From Antennarius striatus (lineage: Eukaryota; Chordata; Actinopteri; Lophiiformes; Antennariidae): 64,000 bases of DNA. Location of the stretch: the NCBI RefSeq assembly GCF_040054535.1, contig NC_090796.1:13729501-13793500 (forward strand). Direction: 5' to 3'. The notes beneath the pieces are model-generated. The model was not told the origin of the DNA. It saw nothing but the letters and a program-made list of their open reading frames with translations, and made no database searches. Shown here piece after piece: positions 55,615-64,000 of the stretch. The stretch's first letter is position 1; each line of letters starts with the position of its first letter. The position numbers were made by a program, and so were the translations under genes.

Positions 55615-58600
55615 ATGTCGGATCACAGCGACAAAGCGTCATATATTACCGGAGGCGGGAGCGTCGGTTTCCAGACAACGCAAAAACAAACCAGTAGATC
55701 CACCGTCAACATGGTGCACAGCGATTTGAGACTGGAGTGGATCAAGGAAAAAGTGTGCATCTCTTTTAATTTACCGGACAGCTGTTTCGAAGAACTTCTC
55801 CGTCGGAACGATGGAGAAGAGGAACAGAAAATTTTTCAGTTTTTAAACTTTACTTCTGAGGAAGAATCGACCTTATCGCTCATTTTCTTCAAAACCACCA
55901 GAGAGAAACAATTTGAGGGTAAAGTTCCTCTTGGTCAATTGGTTTTGTATTGACGTGAGAAATTATCATTAATTACAATTTTTATGTGTTTGTTAGTCAT
56001 TGAAAACAATGCCTTTTGAAGACATGGAAACATGTAAAGAAGCCTGTTGAAACCATTAAAAAATAATATAATATATTTTGTGTTGAATTATCTGTGAAAA
56101 AGTTTGAGCACCACAGACAATTTTCATTAATTTCATTTATAAATCATCAGCTTCATTTTGATTTATTAAAAAAAACAGGTGGATGCAGTAAAATTACTGC
56201 AGTAAAACTAAGTTTGCTGGACTAACAGAAGATTTGCAATATGCATCAAAATAAAATAAGGTGCAAAAATTGGGACATCCATGTTATTTTACTGGTTTGA
56301 ATACCTGTAACATGCAAACTCTGACAACCCAGTTTGAGCCAATAATGTTAAAACCATTGATAAGGTATCGGCCATTATTTCATTATTGGCTTTAACAAAA
56401 CCCTTTAAAAAATAATCTTTATATACAATATGTATTTTAAATTCCACATGGATGTTGAATAGCAACTTTTGTGCTCTCAGAGGAAAAGAAAGATGAAGAC
56501 TCTCAAGGGGACGTCGTCTCGGGCTCGGAGGAGAAAAATGAGCAAAATCCGTCTTATGTGAGTTCAAATCTTCATCCAAGCTTTTCCAATCACATTTTAA
56601 CAGTTGGAAATGATTTGTTGTGCATTAATGAGGAAAACAGTACAGCTTTCTTGTTCTGATTTGATGTTTGTTTATAGAGGATTGAACTGGAAGTGCTATA
56701 TCCAGATAATTCTCAGCTAAAAGAAGGCAGACGCATTGAGACTTTTCTGAGTTCCGAAGTTCTCGCTTTTATCAGGAATGGAAACGGTGAGAAGACAGAC
56801 TGGTATAGTTACAGTAAAGTATTTCAAGCCTCTGTTGCTCAAGAAATGACTTCTGGTGTTTTAATTAGAGCCCATCTCTCATCCGTCGGATATGAATGAA
56901 GCCAATGACATGATGCCGAGGCTTCTCCTCATGCATGCTGGGTTCCCCCCCGTTCAGCTGGATGAACCCCTCAGAAAGCAACTGAAATTCATGGAAATGC
57001 TTGAATTGACTCCTCAGGACCTTCAGATACAAGGTTTGTTTCTGTAAAGTTTTCATAGCCTCATCGTTTTTTTACTTAATGGCATGTTGGTTTAACATTT
57101 ATTCCATCTCCTGTGATCTCATCTCACTCTGTACATATCAACCTCCTTCTACAGATAACATTATGCTGCACATCCCTGAGGTAGATCTGGATCTGGATCA
57201 GGAGTTGGAGGTCCTGTGTTCTAATCCAGAGGTGGTGGAGACGTTGGAACAGTGTGTGATGAATTGGCAGACTCAGATTACGGGTCTCATTCAGGAGCAG
57301 CAGCATAAAAAACCACAGGTGTGTCCCTGTGTTCTTTGTTTCAGCCAAAGAAAACCTCGATGGTATCACAGTTCACACTGTTTTTGCAATCTCTCCAGGA
57401 ACCTGGCCCTTTGTCTGAGATTAGGTTTTGGGAGGAGCGCGCGTCCACCTTGAACAGCCTAAGTGAGCAGCTGACAAAGCCTGTGATTGTCAAGATCCTG
57501 AACGTGATGACCCGAGCAAATTCAGACGTGATTCAGAGCTTTGATGAAACCGTTGCTGAACTCAGCAAATACTGCGAGGAGTCCAAAGATAATACACTGT
57601 TCCTCAACGTAGTGAAAGGGCACCTGCTGGTGGGTCTTCACAGTGATGCAACAGTTTTCTCTGTTAGCGCTGAATAATATATTTACTACATTTTCACAAG
57701 ACACCAAAGGCATCATGGATGTCGAGGTCCTAATGTCTCCTGTTTCCACTTCATTCACATGGTCACATCCACTCTAAAATTAAAAACCAGCCAGGTTGTT
57801 TATTAAAAGGATTAATAATTCATTCTCATTCACCATTTTGTGAAAACCTGCTCACAGAAAAAAAACCAACATAACCTTATTGGAAAATACCCTATTTTCT
57901 GTTGTAGAAATTGTCAACTGATGAAGGTTTAGAAGCGATCGCACGGGGCGTTCCTCATCTGATGGAGAGCCTGGAGATCGTGTGGATGTTATCTCGTTTC
58001 TACAACACGAATGAACGAATGGTCCCTCTGATGGAGCGTATCGCCTGGCAGCTGTGTGAATGTGTGGATCAAGCCGTCGACATCCTCGTGTTATTCAGGT
58101 ACGTGTGGACAGATCTGAAGATTTGGTCAGGACCTTTTCTGCTAATCTAATTTATAAATCTGCTCTGCTCTGACTAGAGATGGAGAACGGTCCAAATCCA
58201 TACTGCTTGATGCGAAGTTGGTTCTGCATGAGTGGAAGTCCTCGTACTATCACACACGGAGTGAAATTGAACAAAGTAAGAAGGATTCACGTTGGGAATT
58301 TGATCGTGTGAGACTCTTTGAGAGGACGGATTACGTGGCTTCCGTCTGCCAGGACCTTGAAGATCTTGTGCAGGTCAGGTCGGGTCTTCATTCAATATTT
58401 CACTCAAGTAAACGTGTTTAGGTTCTAATCTTTTTTCCTGTGTGTGTGTCTGTGTGTGTATGTGAAGGTGTTGCACGAGTTTTATACCATCTTGGGTTCA
58501 GACGTATGGAGGGCCACCAGTAATCAAAACGCCGTCAAGGAGATGAGATGCAAAGTGGACAGTCTGGTTTTATGTATTGAGAATGTCACTTTTAACCCTT

Positions 58601-61600
58601 TCACCATGTCTGAGACAAGCAACTGGAAAAATATCTTGCAAGACTTCTACAGGGCACTTCAGGTGAGTTTGGCTCACATTGCCACTATTAGTTTACCTTT
58701 ACAGCTTAAACTAGCTTAAAATGCATCATCTCTCCTTCACCTCCTACGCGCGTGTCCTCAGGCCTTTGACGTGGAGGTCATCAGCGTCATTGATAACACG
58801 GTGTGCTCTTCATCAAATGCCTTGAAAATGATCCTGATATTTAAAAACACATGCTCCAGAAAGGCCATCACCGACCATTTGACAGCAAGGTTTGATGACA
58901 TCCTGTCTCTGAACCACAAAGAGGTACTACAATGTCAAATCAAGAAGAAGTTGGCTTGAATTTCCACTTAAATTTGAATTGGTTCCAGAATATGAAAATA
59001 GTATTTGTTCAGTATACTGCAACTAAACAATGCACGCATTGTTTGTTTGATTCAAGTGAGTTTAGTGTGCCGTAAGAACTTTTATAATTTTTACAGATGG
59101 AGGAGGAAAGTAAACTCTTTGAGGCAATAAAGGGGAACCCACCCAGATTTCATGGCGATCCCCCCGTGGCAGGAGCCATCTCATGGGCCCAGTGTCTTAT
59201 CAAGAAACTGGAAAGTATCACATTTCCCTTCATGAATGTGCCTGAGATGCTGGGGAGTAAACGGAAAAAAAAGGTAAGGTATTTCACTTAATTAAAAATT
59301 TGAAAACTAATTGTCCAAAGATAAATTAATTCTGTCAACCTCTAATGTGATGCTGCTCAGATGTTGGACAAGTACATGGGCATAACATCACGTATCAAGA
59401 ACTACCAGACTCTATTGCACGAGTCGTGGCAGGCGGAGACTATAGAAAAGTTGCCATTGCTAATGAAAAAAAATCTCTTGGTATGTATAGCTCATTGTTA
59501 TACATTAGCTGGTCAAAATACAGATACAAAAGTGTTTATAGTCTCTCAAATTTCCTAAATTTGTTTAATTTCTCTCATTTTTAGGATTTTCAACAAACCG
59601 AAAGCGGAGCTCAGAAAGGTGTGCGATACATCGTTAACTTTGATCCACAAATCAGAGAAATTATTTCGGAGGCCGACAAACTTTCTTTTTTGGGCTTTTC
59701 TGTGCCGGATTCAGCTGTATATATCGCCTTACAGAAGGCCAAATACGTGAAGTAAGAATATTCACCATTGTTTGAATGTTTAATTTTATACCAAAGAGTA
59801 TATAACCCATGGCCTGACCTGATTCCACCCTTGTTTTTAGGCATGTTGATGATCTGCAGGCCCTTGTCTACCACTACCACTCTCTGATCGACAGTCTGAG
59901 TGAGACGACGTTCGTCATGTTGCAAAAAAACATCGAAGCAGTCAGAGAAGAAATGGATTATGGATGCAAAAGATTAATATGGAATTCTTTGGGTATTCTT
60001 ACACCAATCTAAAATTTCTGTGCAATCTGATTTCAATCACTGAATCTTATATGTGGACACATAAACTTTTTGATTGAGGGATTTTGATATTTTTCCCAGG
60101 TATCGATGAGTTTGTCGAACGATGCAATAAGGCCGTCTCTAATTTTGAGTCAGTTGTACGTCAGCTTCATGACAAGGAGAGTCAAATTCAATCCAATTTG
60201 AAATTCATATTAATGGCCGATTTAATGGAATATCCTAAACCAGATCAGTCAAACAACTTACCAGGTAAAGCTAATTAAATAGAACTGTAATATTCTTATT
60301 ATGCTTAAAATTCTAAATGTATCTTCATTGGCTTGATTGCATGTTTTCCTTAAAGGTGTTAAGGAGTATTTTGATCACATCGAGCAAAAGCGGAGTGAGA
60401 CCATAGACTTTTTGGTTCAGCAGTACGCTGACATTACCCCGCTCATCAATAATATAGAACTATTGATCGAGGGTACCAGCACTGGCAAATCTAAACTTAT
60501 GGAAGACTATTACAAGCTTTTGGAACGCCAGGTACAAGACTATCTTATAAAGATGTTGCAGAGGTAAGCGCATGATGTAAATGTTTTGGAAGTCATCATT
60601 TTTAGAAGTACATGTAGCTGCTCCTTTGAAATGGATCCCAACACTGTAACATCCTTCTGCTTGGGTTTCGCTTTTAGGAACATCCAATCTTTAGATGTGG
60701 TGCTAATGGGAAATACTCTTGGTTTCAAAGTGGATGTCATCGTATCTGCTCCTAAGGTTGTGCTGCAGCCTTCAAGCAAAGAGTTGTTCTCACTGATCAT
60801 GCAGTGTTTCAAAAACTGTGTGGACAGCACCAAGGTGGGATCATCACGATTCTCTTCCATATAACTGCATAAAAAATGATCTCTTAATTGTAATCTGATA
60901 TGGTTGGTGTGATTTGAATCAATTCCTATTTCTTTTTATCAGCATTTTGTGCGTTGGATGCGTGGCACCTGCATTGATTGTCCACCGCAACGGGTGGAAG
61001 GCGAAGAGAATTTGGCCACATTTACCTTCAGCAACGACATATGGCTCCATCCTCTGATCAATGACAGCTGTAAGGCAGTATCCCAGAACATCCAACGGCT
61101 ACTATCCTCTGTGGATCCACTCCTGAACCGCTGGAAACACTATCAGCACCTATGGGGAGGCAGAAAACCGCACGACCATGTGACATTTGACAAATGGACC
61201 CCATCTTTCATCGTGTATGATCACAAACTGGAGGTGCTTCATAACACAAAACAAGAGCTGATGCAGGAGCCTCTCTCGAAGAATACGCACATCATCCAAC
61301 TAAACTTTGAGCCGGTGGTCGCAACGGCGCAGAACACCCTTGACTCCCTGATCTGTACTGCACACGAGGAGCTCAACAAGCCCGCCAAAGAAGATCTCTT
61401 CAAATTGAGAGATGAATTCATGGTATTCATTCATGCCACACCGCTACCATGTTTTTGTAGTAAATTTTATTTTAGGATTGGTTTATTCTGGGTATTTTCT
61501 TCAACAGAAACATTCGGAGATGCTGAAACAGACCCCTGACAATTTTGACAATCTGAAATCCGTCCTCAGCACCATCGCAGAAATCAGGCAGATGTCTATG

Positions 61601-64000
61601 GATGTGGAGCTGAGATACCGTAATCACCAGGAAATATACCGAACACTGGCAAAGTACAATTTAAAGGTACATTGTTTTAATTTTAAATTACTACCTAGGT
61701 TTTTTCCCCTTTTTAACTATGGTGTTGTGGCGTGTAGGTTGGAGACGACGAGGTGGACCTGCTAAATGGGATCGAACAGATGTGGATCGAATTGTTTTTA
61801 GAAGCCAGACAGGTCAATAAAAGTTTGGCAAGTGCCAAGAAGACATTTGGTGCAGTAAGTTATAAAATCCACACACCGTAATCTCTTTGTACTGACAGGG
61901 AGAATATTTCATTTACAATTGTGTTTCTTGTTCTCTTTGCTCAAAAGACTACAGAGAAGAGGACTGAAGACTTTAAACAGCAGTTGTTCGTCTTTTCTGA
62001 AAGCTTCAATATGTATGGTCCTGGATCTGTAGGGGATGATTTGGATAAAGGTAACAAAAAAATAATAATCATCATCACTGTCATCATTGTAATAATGCCA
62101 TTATCACCATTATTGTTCTTATTATTGTTATTCCTGGTATTTTTATTAGCAATGTCTGAAGATGAATTTAGGGTATTGAAAGAAATAATCTCTTTCTAAT
62201 ATTCTTTCCAGGACTTGAACTAATGGAAAAATATGAGGCCGAGCTTGCCAAGGTAGCGGAAGAACAAGAATACCTATCTAATGCTGAGATGTTGCTCGAA
62301 CTGCCAGTCACACCATATTCAGACATTGTGAACATTAAAAAATCCATGGAGGGCATGAAACAGATTTATGGTGTCTATAAATCTCAGAAGGTCAGATATG
62401 TAGCTGCAAATATTAAAAAAAAACGAATCTGCATATTGAAAATATTCATCAAAATTCTGCTCAGCATGTTTTCTTGCTTTTTAATGTGTGTGCATTTTAC
62501 TTTCAGGACGCAAAAGCGAATTGGTCCCAGACCTTGTGGGTGGATTTAAACACCCAAGAAATACAGGATGGTTTTGAGAATTTCATGAAAAGGTTACGGC
62601 AGTTGCCTAAAGATGTGAAGGAGTTACCTGTGGCCTTCTTCCTTGACGGACAAATGAAGGAGTTCAAAAATTCTTTGCCTCTTCTGCTCGACCTGAAGAA
62701 TGAGGCCCTCAGAGACAGGTCAGGCTCTGAAACCACTGAGAAGTTATGAACTTGAACTCCCTAGAACGTCAATATGGAAACAAAATCCTTGACAAAATAA
62801 TTTGAAATAGACTCTAAATGGAAATAAAAATGTGTTTGTATGTCTTGGCCTTCAGACATTGGAAGGATCTAATGGAAAAGACCGGCACAAACTTCGAGAT
62901 GGACCGTGACAGCTTCACTCTGGAGAACATGTTTGCTATGGAGTTACACAAATACGCAGATGTTATAGATGACATCGTCACGAGTGCTACGAAAGAGCTC
63001 AGTATTGAGAATGTGAGCTTCTGTCTTCTTCAAATCTGAGTTACTGATCAGTTCAATAAGTAAATTCAATAACTTGTTGGTTTTTTTCCAGGCGATGAAC
63101 GATGTGGTAAAAACCTGGAAATCGATGGTGTTCACTGTCCAGCCCTACTTTAAAGGCAAAGACAAACGGGGCACTATTCTTGGTGCGGTGGATGAGATAA
63201 TGCTAAATGTCGACAACGATGCCATGAACTTACAGGGCATGTCAGGCAGTCGTTTTGCTGGACCTTTTCTTCCTAACATCCAGGAGTGGGAAAAAAACCT
63301 GTCCCTCATCAGCGAGACCATAGAGGTCAGCCAGGATGTCCGAATGTCTCATTTCACTTAATCTGATTGGTGAGAAAGCTAACTAAAATATATTTCTTCC
63401 ACAGGTATGGATGATGGTCCAGCGAAAATGGATGTATCTGGAAAGTATATTCTGCGGCGGAGACATTCGTTTGCAGTTACCTGAGGAAGCTGCGAAATTT
63501 GATAAAATAAACAAACAGTTTAAAGACGTGAGTGCATCGGAAACCGCCTGTTTTCAGCAAAGCTTTCTGGACTTTTCAAAATAACATTATCTCTCATTTT
63601 TATTTTAGATCATGGATGAGGCAGAGAAGAACCCAAATATCAAGCAGTGTTGCGTGGTTCCCAACCGCCTGTCAGACCTGCAGTCCCTGATTGACGGCTT
63701 GCAAAGTTGCCAGAAGAGTCTCAATGACTACCTGGACTCCAAGCGGAATGCATTTCCTCGCTTCTTCTTCATCTCTGATGATGAACTGCTCAGCATTTTA
63801 GGAAGTGTTGACCCCACTTGTGTCCAGGAGCACATGATCAAGGTATTAGGAATGAAAAGGGATGTTTTTACCATTACGTGCCAAACATTTTCTGATGTAT
63901 TTTTTTTATCATTTTGATTTCAAGATGTATGACAACATAGCATCTCTGAGGTTTGATGTGGACTCTGACGGGAAGACGACAGCTGGAGCCATGGTGTCTG
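55615..64000 (+). CDS. dnah10: Axonemal dynein heavy chain 10 (N-terminal third; continues past the window)
   Basis: Inner-arm dynein heavy chain of motile cilia and flagella. Exons: 55615-55918, 56481-56557, 56678-56786, 56869-57033, 57155-57318, 57399-57629, 57908-58098, 58178-58373, 58468-58662, 58762-58923, 59097-59273, 59361-59480, 59585-59751, 59841-59992, 60100-60264, 60356-60563, 60678-60834, 60943-61422, 61508-61666, 61738-61854, 61948-62050, 62212-62390, 62507-62718, 62856-63012, 63092-63325, 63405-63527, 63609-63842, 63925-64000+. The phases close, giving about 1,670 residues. It covers the tail (DHC_N1: RWEFDRVRLFERTDY, HFVRWMRGTCIDCPP) and the start of the linker (DHC_N2: LLLDLKNEALRDRHWKDLME, SLNDYLDSKRNAFPRFFFIS, HMIKMYDNIASLRF). 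The AAA+ motor lies beyond the window. These blocks match DNAH10 better than other heavy chains. The first two exons are the least certain. Confidence 0.9.

Overview
The window is nuclear DNA of a compact-genome teleost fish, probably a percomorph. The evidence is: vertebrate spliced genes with short introns and standard vertebrate exon lengths, a selenoprotein U gene with a UGA codon (a fish-type trait), tRNA-derived SINEs, long CA/GT arrays and no prokaryotic or organellar features. The species cannot be named from the sequence alone.

Layout. (1) 1-6490, minus strand: the 5' half of a skeletal-muscle-type voltage-gated sodium channel gene (scn4a). Fourteen coding exons run from the start codon to the end of domain II, and the rest lies beyond base 1. 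It has a U12-type AT-AC-class intron and a GC-AG intron. (2) 6.5-14.8 kb: no protein gene found; repeat fragments, an AT palindrome and one GC-rich block that may be a promoter or 5' exon. (3) 14857-17115, plus: a DPY30-domain (DYDC1/2-like) gene with a long acidic tail built only of phase-0 exons. (4) 17518-17606, minus: a degenerate inverted copy of the last prxl2a exon. (5) 18818-20051, plus: prxl2a/selenoprotein U, with a Sec UGA at 19142 and a well-formed SECIS at 20289-20352. (6) 21933-27571, plus: pdzd7, an Usher-complex scaffold with three PDZ domains and a harmonin-N-like domain. (7) 29685-32749, minus: lzts2, convergent with pdzd7. Its predicted 5' noncoding exons lie at 39.5 kb and perhaps 47.5 kb, so 33-47 kb is probably a long 5'UTR intron. 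(8) 47.8-55.6 kb: intergenic, with simple repeats and SINE debris. (9) 55615-64000, plus: the N-terminal third of dnah10, an inner-arm axonemal dynein heavy chain, running off the right end.

These genes do not form one pathway. dydc/prxl2a and pdzd7/lzts2 correspond to two separate human 10q blocks, whereas scn4a (17q) and dnah10 (12q) come from elsewhere, so the window spans several ancestral synteny junctions. Shared themes are loose: pdzd7 (stereocilia) and dnah10 (motile cilia), possibly also the DPY30-domain gene, serve cilium-related structures.

Exon coordinates were derived by hand from reading frame, splice sites and family alignment from memory. Cumulative exon phases close for scn4a, the DYDC-like gene, prxl2a, pdzd7, lzts2 and dnah10. 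No database search was run.
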